64,000 bases of DNA, taken from the NCBI GenBank assembly GCA_023395255.1, contig JAEWZN010000014.1:1-64000 (forward strand), given 5' to 3'. How positions within the stretch are numbered: the first letter of the stretch is position 1; every line of letters begins with the position of its first letter. The notes beneath the pieces are model-generated. The model had not been told where the DNA came from. It saw only the letters and a program-made list of their open reading frames with translations, and made no database searches. Origin of the DNA: Deferribacteres bacterium (GTDB taxonomy: Bacteria > Chrysiogenota > Deferribacteres > Deferribacterales > Geovibrionaceae). A program made the translations under genes and the position numbers. Below, one piece after another: positions 25,887 to 35,116 of this stretch.

Positions 25887-26549
25887 TTACCTCCTTGTGG
25901 TGACGCCGACTTTAGCACAACTGTCAGAAAGCCCGCAAGCGGAACAGAAAGGGGAGATGGGGCGGCATATGTATTTGCCGTATGTTACCATCATTTCGTT
26001 CAGCTTGATCCAGTATTTCTGCGGGAGCTTTTTTCTAAGCTCAGTCTCTGTTTTGTCGGGGTCTTTGGTGCTCAGGTATCCCAGCCTGTTGAAAATCCGG
26101 TGGACATGTATGTCCACACAGACTGCGGGTATCTGAAAACCTTCTACCAGTACGAGATTTGCGGTTTTTCTACCTACGCCCTTAAGCCTGACCAGCTCAT
26201 CAATATCGGCGGGGACGCTGCCTGCGTATTTTTCTATGAGTATAGCACTTATGTCCTTTATTGTCCGGGTTTTGTTGCGGTAGAAGCCTGCGGGGTAAAT
26301 AAGCTTTTCCATCGCCTCCGTGTCAAGCGCCAGCACCTTTTCGGGAGTGTCGGCAGCTGCGAACAGGCGTTCAGAGGCGGCTATTGTTACCTCGTCCTTT
26401 GTGCGCAGTGAGATTATAGTGCTCACCAGAACACGGAACGGGTCGCGCTTTTTCTCTGCTATTGCCGTTACCGATGGCTTCTCCAGCCGCTCGTATTCCT
26501 TTGCCAGCACATCATAAACATGGTCAATGTCCACTGCTTTTTTTCCCAT
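25887..26549 (-). CDS. nth: Endonuclease III
   Basis: This 220-residue DNA glycosylase/AP lyase removes oxidised pyrimidines. The helix-hairpin-helix LKGVGRKTAN contains the catalytic Lys, VDIHVHR contains the catalytic Asp, and the C-terminal C-x6-C-x2-C-x5-C loop binds a [4Fe-4S] cluster. It stands in the same operon as the cysteine desulfurase that would supply sulfur for that cluster. Only three bases separate it from the Lrp gene. Confidence 0.95.
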   Translation of the reverse strand: MGKKAVDIDHVYDVLAKEYERLEKPSVTAIAEKKRDPFRVLVSTIISLRTKDEVTIAASERLFAAADTPEKVLALDTEAMEKLIYPAGFYRNKTRTIKDISAILIEKYAGSVPADIDELVRLKGVGRKTANLVLVEGFQIPAVCVDIHVHRIFNRLGYLSTKDPDKTETELRKKLPQKYWIKLNEMMVTYGKYICRPISPFCSACGLSDSCAKVGVTTRR

Positions 26550-26557
26550 TCCTTTTC

Positions 26558-26809
26558 CTAGTCCGCGCTTTCTATGGCTTCTCTGGCTTTTGGGCTTATA
26601 TAAAGATCAGCGAGGTCAAATTTTTTGATCGCCTCAGCTATGACTGCGGTCTTATAGTGCGGATCTGCTGATTTATCAATGATTATGAGAAACTGTTCCC
26701 CTTTTTTGCAGAGTCCGCCCCTTGCCTTCGTGCGTTCATAGCGCACCTTGATGTTCAGCTTGGCTGCGACTTCCTCAAGTTCCTTAAGAAGGGTGTTTGT
26801 TTTGCTCAT
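26558..26809 (-). CDS. Conserved small hypothetical protein (83 aa)
   Basis: This is a compact, highly charged protein with a helix, a beta-hairpin (KVRYERTKARGG) and a GEQFLIIIDKSAD strand before two C-terminal helices. No family name is recognised. The gene ends eight bases before nth and follows the MFS gene by 52 bases, so it is probably expressed with the nifS-nth operon. The reading frame is supported by tight packing and a standard ATG. Confidence 0.65.
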   Translation of the reverse strand: MSKTNTLLKELEEVAAKLNIKVRYERTKARGGLCKKGEQFLIIIDKSADPHYKTAVIAEAIKKFDLADLYISPKAREAIESAD

Positions 26810-26861
26810 GCGGTATCTGCAGTCTCCTTAAAATCTCAGGATATTATAGCCTATTCCGTAT

Positions 26862-28013
26862 TTACTGCAACTTATCTGTCTTCATAAGCATGAGCAGAGG
26901 TATGGAGAGCGCGCAGAGTGCTGCCGTGACAGTGAACACGCCTGCGCTGCCGCTTATGTCATATGCTATGCCCGAAATGAACGAACCGCCCACGGAGCCG
27001 AGTCCGAAGCCGAGGCCTGAGTATATGCTTTGTGCCTTAAGCTGCCTGTCCGCCCCGAAAACACGGCGGAAGTAAGTGAGTGCCGCCACATGAAACGAGC
27101 CGTATGTGAAGCCGTGGAGCATGTTGGCGAGAAAAAGCACGGTGAGCGAAGGGCTGAAAGCTGTGAACAGGTAACGTATCACAGCCATTATAACGGAGAA
27201 GAGCATCACCTGCTTTGCGCTGAATTTTTTCAGCAGACTGTCAGTGAAATAAAGAAGAACTATTTCGCACAGTACACCCGCTGCCCACATATACCCCGCC
27301 AGTGTCTGCGAGCCGCCCGCCTCACTGACTTTTATATTGAAAAAGTTGCCGTGGAACGCGTTGGAGGAGAGGTACACCACAAGCATCACCGTCATGATCA
27401 CTGTGTTGCGGTCAAATATTATGCTTTCCGCCTTTCTGTGGAGCCTTGTCCAGTGTTCAAGGCGGATAAGCCCCGCGGGCACAGTGCAGAGAAGCCCCAT
27501 GAGGGTAAACTGTATTATGAATGCGGAGGCTCCGAAACGGTCAATAATCAGGCCTGAAACAACAGCGGAGACAGTGAAGCCCAGCGAGCCGTAAAGCCGC
27601 ATTCTGCCGTACGGCGTTCCGTGCTCCTCCGCAAAGCCCATGGCGGCGTTGTCCATAACGGGGATGATGCCCACCCTGAACAGGGAGAATAGCGCGAGAC
27701 ACACCAGCGCAGCGGGGAAACCGTGGAGGAAAAATAGAGGGAGCATCGAAACTGATGAAAGAACCGCAGCCGCGCGGACAAAGAAGGTTTTATGACGGGC
27801 TCTGCTGTATGTTTCTGTCCACATGGAAGTGGCGAGAAACTTCATAACGGGGAAAACGGCAAGGAGTATGCCTATCTCTGTACCTGAAAAATCCCGTGAT
27901 TTGAAAAAATAACCCGCATAGGGAAAAATTGCCCCAAGGGTGGAGAAATGGAGAAAGTAGAAGGAGATTAAGCCGACGCGGACTGTGCGCCGGCTTTCAG
28001 CCTTTATATTCAC
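26862..28013 (-). CDS. Major facilitator transporter, MFS_1_like (PPP/nucleoside-symporter type)
   Basis: This 383-residue protein has about 12 predicted membrane helices. The N-terminal helix (FYFLHFSTLGAIFPY) and the following loop match the MFS_1_like group containing HcaT and nucleoside:proton symporters. The substrate is unknown. Its start is four bases after the nifS stop, which places it in the cysE-iscR-nifS operon. Confidence 0.8.
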   Translation of the reverse strand: MNIKAESRRTVRVGLISFYFLHFSTLGAIFPYAGYFFKSRDFSGTEIGILLAVFPVMKFLATSMWTETYSRARHKTFFVRAAAVLSSVSMLPLFFLHGFPAALVCLALFSLFRVGIIPVMDNAAMGFAEEHGTPYGRMRLYGSLGFTVSAVVSGLIIDRFGASAFIIQFTLMGLLCTVPAGLIRLEHWTRLHRKAESIIFDRNTVIMTVMLVVYLSSNAFHGNFFNIKVSEAGGSQTLAGYMWAAGVLCEIVLLYFTDSLLKKFSAKQVMLFSVIMAVIRYLFTAFSPSLTVLFLANMLHGFTYGSFHVAALTYFRRVFGADRQLKAQSIYSGLGFGLGSVGGSFISGIAYDISGSAGVFTVTAALCALSIPLLMLMKTDKLQ

Positions 28014-28017
28014 ATTG

Positions 28018-29169
28018 TCAGCCCAGAGGCGACATTGCTCTGAGTTTGTTTGCGCTGGTGCAGATCATGTCCACTGCCGTTTTCACTTCCTCTTCGGTGG
28101 TGAATCTGCCGAAACTGAAGCGGAGTGAGCCGTGCATGTCCACAGGGTCAACTTTCATCGCGTAAAGCACATGGGAAGCGTCAACACTGTCAGATGTGCA
28201 TGCGCTGCCTGTGGAGCAGCAGACTTCGCTGGCGTAAACCATGAGCGCCTCGCCCTCAATGTATCTGAAAGCGATGTTTGAAACACTGCATACTCTGTCA
28301 GCACCTGCGCCGTTCACATATGTATCGGGTACGCGTGAAAGCACTTCCTGCTCAAACATATCGCGGAAGGCGCGGACGCGTTTTGTTTCCTCTTCCCCTT
28401 CCTGCTCAAGTATTTCAATGGCTTTTGCAATGGCAGCTATATTGGCAACATTTTCCGTACCTGCGCGGAGACCGTATTCCTGACTTCCGCCGCAGACTAT
28501 GGGGATAATGAGGTCTTTTAAGTTTTCATCAATGTAAAGAACGCCTATCCCTTTGGGAGCGTTGAACTTGTGTCCGGAGAAGCTCATGAGCTGAACGCCC
28601 AGTTCACTGACATCCGTGGAAAGTTTGCCCACAGCCTGAACAGCGTCCGTGTGGACTATGATCCCTTTCTCTCTTGCTATGGCGGCTATTTCCTTAACGG
28701 GCTGGATTGTACCGACTTCGTTATTGACAAGCATTACGGAAACAAGGATTGTGTCCGGCCTGAGAGCGTTTCTGAAATCATCCACGGAGATGACCCCGGC
28801 TTTGCTCACCGGAAGGTAGGTTACGTCAAACCCTGACTTCTGGAGGGATTTGCATGTTTCAAGAACAGCTTTGTGTTCTATGGAAGTTGTGATGATATGC
28901 TTGCCTTTATGTTTCAGCGCCTCGGCCATGCCTTTGATGGCGAGGTTGTCTGACGAGGTTCCGCTGGCGGTGAATACGATTTCGTGTGGTTCGCATTTGA
29001 TATAGGAGGCAACAACGTCTCTGGCGTTTTCAACGTCTTCCCGCACTTCTCTGCCGAGAATGTGGATGCTTGAGGGGTTGGCGTATTTTTCCGTCAGAAA
29101 CGGAATCATAGCCTCATAAACCCTTCTATCCACAGGGGTCGTTGCGCTATAATCCAGATAAATGGGCAT
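28018..29169 (-). CDS. Cysteine desulfurase (NifS/IscS family)
   Basis: This 383-residue PLP enzyme releases sulfur from cysteine for Fe-S clusters and other cofactors. Its N-terminus is [11 protein letters not shown], the PLP lysine is in SFSGHKFNAPKG, and the catalytic Cys is in the loop CSTGSACTS. GGAGG lies just before ATG 29169. The start overlaps the upstream Rrf2 regulator by 23 bases. The arrangement cysE-iscR-nifS provides cysteine, a cluster sensor and the desulfurase together. No scaffold gene (iscU/nifU) follows. Confidence 0.93.
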   Translation of the reverse strand: MPIYLDYSATTPVDRRVYEAMIPFLTEKYANPSSIHILGREVREDVENARDVVASYIKCEPHEIVFTASGTSSDNLAIKGMAEALKHKGKHIITTSIEHKAVLETCKSLQKSGFDVTYLPVSKAGVISVDDFRNALRPDTILVSVMLVNNEVGTIQPVKEIAAIAREKGIIVHTDAVQAVGKLSTDVSELGVQLMSFSGHKFNAPKGIGVLYIDENLKDLIIPIVCGGSQEYGLRAGTENVANIAAIAKAIEILEQEGEEETKRVRAFRDMFEQEVLSRVPDTYVNGAGADRVCSVSNIAFRYIEGEALMVYASEVCCSTGSACTSDSVDASHVLYAMKVDPVDMHGSLRFSFGRFTTEEEVKTAVDMICTSANKLRAMSPLG

Positions 29170-29584
29170 TTTTTCCTCCGAGAGCGTGCTTCTTCAAGTC
29201 ATCTATAGTAATATTTTCAAGGTAATTATCAACATTTTTTTTGAGCCCCAGCCACAGCCAGTTTATGGCGCATGTGCTGAACTTGGAGCAGTCCTCCCCG
29301 TCTGTGCAGTCGACAGGGCTGATGGGGCCGTCCATCGCGACGACAACATCCTTAACAGTTATGCCTGCCGCATCTTTGGAGAGCATATAGCCGCCGCCCG
29401 CGCCTCTGGAGCCGGTGACGATATTGTACTTTTTAAGCTGGATGAAGATCTGCTCCAGATATTTTCTGGAGATGGTTTCCATCTGCGCTATCTGGGTAAG
29501 GGCAACAGGCTCACGGTCACCGCCGAGAACCACAAGGGCGTATATGGCTCTTATGGCGTATCTGCTTTTAGTCGTAATTTTCAT
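29147..29584 (-). CDS. Rrf2-family regulator, IscR-like with Fe-S cysteines
   Basis: This 145-residue winged-helix protein starts with [13 protein letters not shown], the Rrf2 signature. It has three cysteines spaced C93-x5-C99-x5-C105, as in IscR, where they hold a [2Fe-2S] cluster. It probably represses or adjusts the cysE-iscR-nifS operon according to Fe-S status. It overlaps cysE by 17 bases and nifS by 23 bases. Confidence 0.92.
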   Translation of the reverse strand: MKITTKSRYAIRAIYALVVLGGDREPVALTQIAQMETISRKYLEQIFIQLKKYNIVTGSRGAGGGYMLSKDAAGITVKDVVVAMDGPISPVDCTDGEDCSKFSTCAINWLWLGLKKNVDNYLENITIDDLKKHALGGKNAHLSGL

Positions 29585-30236
29585 TTTCTTTCAGCCTTTT
29601 TCTTAGCTCCTGAACCTCTTTCTCAAGCTCCACAACCCTTGAAACCACACAGCTTATGGCCTTTGCCACCGGGTCGGGCAGCTTATCGTGATCCAGTGCA
29701 CTGATGTTATCATCCTTCTGCTGACCAACGGCTCTGCCGGGGACACCCACCACAGTTGCATTAGCGGGCACTTCCTTCACGACAACGGAATTTGACCCTA
29801 TTTTGGCATTTTCACCAACAGTAAAGGGGCCTAAAACCTTTGAGCCTGAACCAACTATAACATTATTTTTTAAAGTAGGGTGTCTTTTTTCTTTCTTGAG
29901 GCTAACTCCGCCCAAAGTCACACCCTGATATATAGTTACGTCATCCCCGATCTCTGCGGTCTCGCCTATAACCACACCCATTCCGTGGTCAATAAAGAAG
30001 CGTTTGCCGATTGTGGCGCCGGGGTGAATTTCTATCCCTGTGAAAAATCTGCCGATGTGGGATGTGAACCTGCCGAGAAAATAGAGCTTTTTGCGCCAGA
30101 ACCAGTTTGCCACTCTGTAAAAGAGCATGGCGTGGAAGCCGGGGTAACAGAAAATGATTTCCGCTGCGCTTCTAACTGCCGGGTCGCGCTCATAAATTGT
30201 GTTTATTTCCTCTTTGAGATATTTAAATACGTTCAT
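29568..30236 (-). CDS. cysE: Serine O-acetyltransferase
   Basis: This 222-residue left-handed beta-helix acetyltransferase makes O-acetylserine, the precursor of cysteine. The hexapeptide core contains [24 protein letters not shown] spread over residues 68-91, with catalytic Asp and His in FIDHG, and the GVTLGG loop. It is the short (EpsC-type) form lacking the long N-terminal domain of E. coli CysE. It heads the operon that supplies cysteine and sulfur for Fe-S assembly. Confidence 0.93.
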   Translation of the reverse strand: MNVFKYLKEEINTIYERDPAVRSAAEIIFCYPGFHAMLFYRVANWFWRKKLYFLGRFTSHIGRFFTGIEIHPGATIGKRFFIDHGMGVVIGETAEIGDDVTIYQGVTLGGVSLKKEKRHPTLKNNVIVGSGSKVLGPFTVGENAKIGSNSVVVKEVPANATVVGVPGRAVGQQKDDNISALDHDKLPDPVAKAISCVVSRVVELEKEVQELRKRLKENENYD

Positions 30237-30265
30237 ATCCTACTCCGGGTGTAGTATTCTATGTT

Positions 30266-30292
30266 AAAATAAAAGCCCCGGTTCGCGGGGCA
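30266..30292 (-). terminator. Terminator of the ferredoxin gene
   Basis: On the minus strand GCCCCG (30286-30291) pairs with CGGGGC (30275-30280) around five bases and is followed by TTTTATTTT. It separates the ferredoxin from cysE. Confidence 0.85.
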
Positions 30293-30310
30293 ATTATCAG
30301 CAAATGTTAA

Positions 30311-30533
<223 letters not shown>

Positions 30534-30673
30534 TACAAAAATGCGTGTTAGAAACGCCTTACTTTCAGGGGTTTCAGGAGAAATTTGAAAACACATTGAA
30601 TTATTGTGCAAAAGCATATACTAAATAAGCAGACCGGAAACGTCAAAATAAGCTTAAAAGGTACGGTGCAGTT

Positions 30674-31015
30674 ATGGAAAATATTAAATTTGTCAAGCTG
30701 GTAAGCGGAGATACATGCATAGGCGTAAAAGATGACGAGAACAATGTTCTCCGGGATGTGGCCGTGGTTCAGGCTGTTCCCATGGGCGGCTCAGGCATCC
30801 AGATCGCGATACTTCCCTTCGGTTTCCCCTATGAGGACGAAATCGGCGGCGAAATAGGCTGGGACAAGGTTATGTATGTTTATGCCGAGTTCCCTGAGGA
30901 CATCAAAAACAAATATATCGAAGCCAAAAGCGGAATCCGCATGGCGGGCGGCGGAATGGGCGGCCTCGGCGGAGCAGCACCCAAAGGCAGAAGTGACAGC
31001 GGGATTATCCTCTAA
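30674..31015 (+). CDS. Small protein with possible Sm-like (LSm) domain
   Basis: This 113-residue protein begins with IKFVKLVSGDTCIGVKDD, which looks like the first strands of an Sm-like barrel. It continues with hydrophobic strands (GIQIAILPFGF) and ends in a glycine- and methionine-rich tail. The Sm-like idea comes from strand pattern only. The Nudix hydrolase gene begins at the very next base after its stop codon, so the two are translationally linked. Confidence 0.55.
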   Translation: MENIKFVKLVSGDTCIGVKDDENNVLRDVAVVQAVPMGGSGIQIAILPFGFPYEDEIGGEIGWDKVMYVYAEFPEDIKNKYIEAKSGIRMAGGGMGGLGGAAPKGRSDSGIIL

Positions 31016-31555
31016 ATGAAAAGCCGCTGGCGGTTTTTAAGAACAGAGAAAAAATTTGCCGACCGTGTTCTCTCTGTGGAGCACAGGCATTATCATTTTG
31101 ACGGTGCGGGGGCTTCCATGCCCTTCACTGTCGTAAATATCAAAAACTGGGTGATAACAGTCCCCGTCACGACGGAGGGGAAGCTTGTGCTTGTCCGTCA
31201 GTTCCGTGTGGGGACAGACAGCGTAACCTATGAATTTCCCGGCGGTGCTGTGGATGACGGCGAAATTACGGCGGATGCCGCGCTGCGTGAACTTGCCGAG
31301 GAAACAGGCTACAATGCCGAATCAGCCCGCAGTCTGGGGCTTATGCACCCCAACCCTGCCTTCATGACCAACTCATGCCACTGTTTTCTCGCGGAAAACT
31401 GCACAAACGGCGGAGCCATGCACCACGACCTGTTTGAAGAGACCGAACCTGCGGAATTTACCAGAGCAGAGGTTCTCGCAATGGTGAAAAGCGGTGAAAT
31501 AACCCACAGCATAACCATAGCCGCAATAGGCCTCTGGCTTGTGGATCAGGGGTGA
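31016..31555 (+). CDS. Nudix hydrolase
   Basis: This 179-residue protein contains a complete Nudix box G-x5-E-x7-R-E-L-x-E-E-T-G-Y (from about residue 78) that binds Mg and cleaves a nucleoside diphosphate linked to another moiety. The upstream beta-strands and VRQFRVG segment resemble ADP-sugar pyrophosphatases. The start ATG directly abuts the preceding stop. Its last ten bases overlap the convergent ankyrin gene. Confidence 0.88.
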   Translation: MKSRWRFLRTEKKFADRVLSVEHRHYHFDGAGASMPFTVVNIKNWVITVPVTTEGKLVLVRQFRVGTDSVTYEFPGGAVDDGEITADAALRELAEETGYNAESARSLGLMHPNPAFMTNSCHCFLAENCTNGGAMHHDLFEETEPAEFTRAEVLAMVKSGEITHSITIAAIGLWLVDQG

Positions 31556-32562
31556 GAGGTTCGGTAGTCCTCTGCGGTTTTCCCGTGAATGTCTTTCAGT
31601 AAAGGATTTGCTCCGTTTTTCAGCAATACCGCCTCTATATCGGGACGGCTGTTTTTTACCGCTGCCATAAGGGGCGTTGATAGGTCTTTAGTGCTTCGCT
31701 GATTCGGATCTGCGCCTTTTTTAATCATTTTCAGCACATCATCCGCTTTGATCCCTATATTTGCCGCTGCCGCTCCGAGGAGTGTTATCTCAGCCGGAGC
31801 ATTGTCAAACCTTGTGCCTGTATTCAGGAAGAAATCTATTGTTTTTCTTGAGGATGAAACATTGAGCACTTCTGCGAAGATATGGTTCCCCGCTTCGGTT
31901 CGTGCGTTCGGGTTTGTTATGGGAAGAATGCGCTCAACCAGCTTGAACTTGTTGCTTTCAGAGGAGAGAGCCTGCACGAGATACCGCTCCCCTCTGTCGA
32001 TGAATATTCCCAGTTCAAGGAGCCTGTCTATATCCTCATCAAAGAGATAACCCCTCTGCTCCAGAACTATCTGCATCGGATCTTTTTCACTGCCGTCGAT
32101 GGTTACGCTCCGGCGGGGATCTGCCCCGTGGGCGATCAGCACCTCCGCTGTGTCGAAATCCATATTTTTCAGCACAGCAGCCAGAGGTGTCACGCCGTTC
32201 CGGTCAGGCATGTTCAGGGCAAGGGGATTCACTCCGGATTCGAGATACGCCTTCACTGCCTTTGTATCGCCGATTGCGCAAAAGGCGGCAAGAGTATTGA
32301 CACCCGCCTCCGCCTCGATCTCTCTTATTCCTTCACGCTGAATTTTCGTGATCACCGCTTCCCATGTTCCGCCCTGTTCGGATGTGTTGATTCTTATAAA
32401 TTCATCCGGTTCGCATTCCCCGGCAGACGGAATTCTGATGACCTTCCGCTGAGCCGGAGGAGTCTTGTCCTTTTCGGGTGCAGCAGGCTTACTGCCGCCC
32501 AGAAAGAAGGCGATTGAACCGGAGGTAACGAAAAGCAAAGCATTGATGAGGAACTCTTTCAT
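31546..32562 (-). CDS. Ankyrin-repeat protein with N-terminal membrane anchor
   Basis: Residues 1-25 form one hydrophobic segment, so the protein is probably tethered to the membrane with the rest outside the cytoplasm. Ankyrin repeats are recognisable around AVKAYLESGVNPLALN, GVTPLAAVLKNMDFDTAEVLIAHGADP and STPLMAAVKNSRPDIEAVLLKNGANPLLKD. The length is 338 residues. Its ATG overlaps the stop of the neighbouring ankyrin gene (ATGA). The two proteins are similar in plan and look like an old duplication. Ankyrin repeats mediate protein binding; no partner is evident. Confidence 0.82.
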   Translation of the reverse strand: MKEFLINALLFVTSGSIAFFLGGSKPAAPEKDKTPPAQRKVIRIPSAGECEPDEFIRINTSEQGGTWEAVITKIQREGIREIEAEAGVNTLAAFCAIGDTKAVKAYLESGVNPLALNMPDRNGVTPLAAVLKNMDFDTAEVLIAHGADPRRSVTIDGSEKDPMQIVLEQRGYLFDEDIDRLLELGIFIDRGERYLVQALSSESNKFKLVERILPITNPNARTEAGNHIFAEVLNVSSSRKTIDFFLNTGTRFDNAPAEITLLGAAAANIGIKADDVLKMIKKGADPNQRSTKDLSTPLMAAVKNSRPDIEAVLLKNGANPLLKDIHGKTAEDYRTSHP

Positions 32563-33695
32563 TTGCTGCTTCCGTATTTTTTAAGAATATTCCTGAATTT
32601 TGCCTGCTCCGCTTCGGGCAGTCTGCTGAGTCTTTTCTGCACTTCCTGATTATCCTCTGCGCCGTTTTCGAGAAGAATCTCAGCTACGTCATATCTTCCG
32701 GAGGAAACAGCATAAGCCAGAGGGGTGAGACTGCTGTTGCCGACAGAGGCGTTGTTGACACTGAACCCGGCGCTGATAAGCCGCCTTACTGTATCAGCCG
32801 GGATGTTGTTATTCATCACCGCAGCGTTCAGCACCGGAAAGTTAGGGTCGTCATTGCTTCCGCTCAGTCCGTTGGCGAGGAGCCATTCAGCCGCCCTGCC
32901 TGTTTTGTCATGCTGAAATATTCTGCTGACAGCGTTTGTCTTATCCTTATCCTGTGCGGAGGGGATTATGCCGCTTGCAAGATCTGTATTTTTCAGGATC
33001 GCCGGGAGAAATTCGTCCATCATTCCCCCTGTCCGCAATGAATCAAATACATAGCTGTTGCCGTCTGCAAAGTTCATCCCGTTGTCGAGGAGCCAGCGCA
33101 CAATCTGCGGGGTATTCTCCGGATTGTTCTGCAATATGGCCAGATTAAGCGGGTCAAGCCTTCTGGGAGGGTTAATCTGCCTGAGTATCTCGTAACGCGC
33201 CTTGGGTTCGTAAGTCACTGCCGAAAAAATGTCCGCTCCGTTTTCGTAAAGGAGCCTGATGGTTTCAAGATCATGAAACTTTGCCGCATAGGCTACGGGG
33301 GTCATGCCTGTTATATCTTTTTTGTTGATGTCTGCGCGGGTTCTGCGGAGGTAGGTTTTAGCGTTTGTTATGTCTCCTGTCATGGAAAGAATTTGGAAAT
33401 AGTTGACCCCCATTTTCCTTTCAAACTCTTCCAGATAGCCGGTCTTGACCGCTTCTGTAAATGAATCCCAGTTGCTTTCGTTAATGACGGCAAAGCCGTA
33501 TTTTCCGGCCGCTTCCGTGATCTCATTTTTGGGACATGCGGTATCTGTTTGCAGGAACACTTCTGCGGCCTCAGCCTGAACGAAGGGTTGTGCGGAGGGT
33601 TGAGGGGAGCTGTATTTTTCTGCGGTAAGAAAACCCAGAGAAGAACCGGCAAGGCACACCAAAAGCATAATGAGATAACGGGAAGTTGTTTTCAT
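32559..33695 (-). CDS. Ankyrin-repeat protein, exported or membrane-anchored
   Basis: This 378-residue protein has a signal or anchor helix at residues 7-24 and a Pro/Ser/Gln-rich linker. Several ankyrin repeats follow, the clearest being GMTPVAYAAKFHDLETIRLLYENGADI and LTPLAYAVSSGRYDVAEILLENGAED. It is followed by its paralogue with a four-base overlap. It is probably periplasmic and acts by binding other proteins. Confidence 0.82.
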   Translation of the reverse strand: MKTTSRYLIMLLVCLAGSSLGFLTAEKYSSPQPSAQPFVQAEAAEVFLQTDTACPKNEITEAAGKYGFAVINESNWDSFTEAVKTGYLEEFERKMGVNYFQILSMTGDITNAKTYLRRTRADINKKDITGMTPVAYAAKFHDLETIRLLYENGADIFSAVTYEPKARYEILRQINPPRRLDPLNLAILQNNPENTPQIVRWLLDNGMNFADGNSYVFDSLRTGGMMDEFLPAILKNTDLASGIIPSAQDKDKTNAVSRIFQHDKTGRAAEWLLANGLSGSNDDPNFPVLNAAVMNNNIPADTVRRLISAGFSVNNASVGNSSLTPLAYAVSSGRYDVAEILLENGAEDNQEVQKRLSRLPEAEQAKFRNILKKYGSSK

Positions 33696-33749
33696 GCATT
33701 TTTATAGCATGGGCGAAGAATGTTTTGCAAACTTAACTTAGGGGCGCTT

Positions 33750-34112
33750 CTACCTGTTCAGGATATTTGATGAAACCTTATGACATTCGGAACATTTATC
33801 AAGGGGTGCGTGCCAGCCGTTGGCAGGCCACTGATTGTGGCAGTCAAAGCAGCGTGTGCCGCAGCCATCTGCCGAGGCAACGGGGAGGAAGGTTTTCTTT
33901 TCTGAGGGTTCGTGACACTGGATACAGGTTTTGAGCGCCTGATGTTCTTTGCTGTTTGCGAGGTTCTGGTGGCAGGTCATGCAGTCTCCGGCGCAGCCCG
34001 CATCGGCTTTTTTAACAGGGATAAGCGCTGTGAGGGCTACCATAAAAATTCCGATACAGATTCCGCAAGCAATTCCCCTTTTTCTGTCAGCGCTATTTTT
34101 CCTGTTTTCCAT
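33750..34112 (-). CDS. Tetrahaem c-type cytochrome, exported
   Basis: This 120-residue protein has an N-terminal hydrophobic segment (about residues 13-32) and four CXXCH motifs at residues 44-48, 63-67, 88-92 and 107-111. It is probably a small periplasmic electron carrier. Its start lies inside the upstream hemW gene, a 76-base overlap. A later ATG would destroy the signal peptide, so the long overlap seems real. Fifty-four bases separate it from the ankyrin genes. Confidence 0.85.
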   Translation of the reverse strand: MENRKNSADRKRGIACGICIGIFMVALTALIPVKKADAGCAGDCMTCHQNLANSKEHQALKTCIQCHEPSEKKTFLPVASADGCGTRCFDCHNQWPANGWHAPLDKCSECHKVSSNILNR

Positions 34113-35116
34113 TCCAAAAGACCCTCGCCGATGAGTCGGCTTATTTTTTCATCCAGTTCAGAATCCCTTCGGTTATAAAATGCTGAAAGGGTGCTGATGT
34201 CAACCCCTTCCGTCATCCTCAGACCGAAAACCACGGACTCTTTAAGAAGTTCTGTCTGCTCAGTCACTGATATTTCATCATAGGATGACGGATCAGCAAG
34301 GTAAATGTTCACATCTTTCGTTTTGCCTCTGTGGATTCGCTTGTCCGGATGATTCTCAAGAGACCATGCAGAAGCGCCTATGCCTGTGAAGTCACCGAGC
34401 TTCCAGTAATTTATGTTGTGCCTGCTCTCATGTCCTTTGTGTGCGAAGTTGGATATTTCGTACTTGGCATAGCCTTTTGAGCCCAGATAATGCTTCACCT
34501 CAAGGAACATGCTGTCCGCTGTTTCCCCTTCTTCCGCCAGATAACCTGTGTCAAAGGAATAGGAGTATGCGGAGATGTGCTCCGGCTGGAGGGCGCATAT
34601 CTCCTCCATGCTTCTGCGTGCCGCTTCCGGAGGTGCTTTGGGTATGTCGAATATCAGGTCAAGATTGATGTCCGCATCGGGCAGATGCTTCCTTGTGAGA
34701 TCGTATGAGGAAAAAACCACTTTGCGGTCATGCAGCCTGCCAAGAAGCCTCAGCACATTGTCATCGGTGCTCTGGCAGCCCATGCTGAGCCTGCCTGCGC
34801 CGTAAGTACGGATTGTCCTGAGAAAATCAGCGGACAGTGATTCCGGGTTAGCCTCAACTGTGAACTCGCCCGCAATGCTGACGGATTTGAAGAGCTTATC
34901 AAAAAATTTGTCCAGAAGTCCGACGGGAACGGCGCTAGGTGTGCCGCCGCCTATGTACAGGGTATCAAAGGCGGTTTTGCCAGTATGCGCCAGGTCAGCA
35001 AGGAGTGCGTCAAAATACCTGCGGATCAGCGCTTCATCATATACGTCAAGAGACATGAACCCGCAGTAGAGGCACTTTCTGCGGCAGAAGGGAAGATGTA
35101 TGTACAGTCCGCTCAT
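34037..35116 (-). CDS. hemW: HemW-like radical SAM haem chaperone
   Basis: This 359-residue protein has the radical SAM motif C-x3-C-x2-C-G-F near residue 11 (CRRKCLYCGF). The last position is Phe, as in HemW, and not Cys as in the coproporphyrinogen dehydrogenase HemN. It also has YIGGGTPS and the HNINYWKLGDFTGIGASAWS block of the family. HemW binds haem and delivers it to proteins such as respiratory complexes. It starts within the GT4 stop (ATGA) and overlaps a c-type cytochrome gene. Confidence 0.88.
   Translation of the reverse strand: MSGLYIHLPFCRRKCLYCGFMSLDVYDEALIRRYFDALLADLAHTGKTAFDTLYIGGGTPSAVPVGLLDKFFDKLFKSVSIAGEFTVEANPESLSADFLRTIRTYGAGRLSMGCQSTDDNVLRLLGRLHDRKVVFSSYDLTRKHLPDADINLDLIFDIPKAPPEAARRSMEEICALQPEHISAYSYSFDTGYLAEEGETADSMFLEVKHYLGSKGYAKYEISNFAHKGHESRHNINYWKLGDFTGIGASAWSLENHPDKRIHRGKTKDVNIYLADPSSYDEISVTEQTELLKESVVFGLRMTEGVDISTLSAFYNRRDSELDEKISRLIGEGLLEWKTGKIALTEKGELLAESVSEFLW

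Noticed and set aside
34037..35116. Oxygen-independent coproporphyrinogen dehydrogenase HemN
   Set aside because: The radical SAM motif ends in CGF rather than CxC, and the length (359) is that of HemW, not of the longer HemN.
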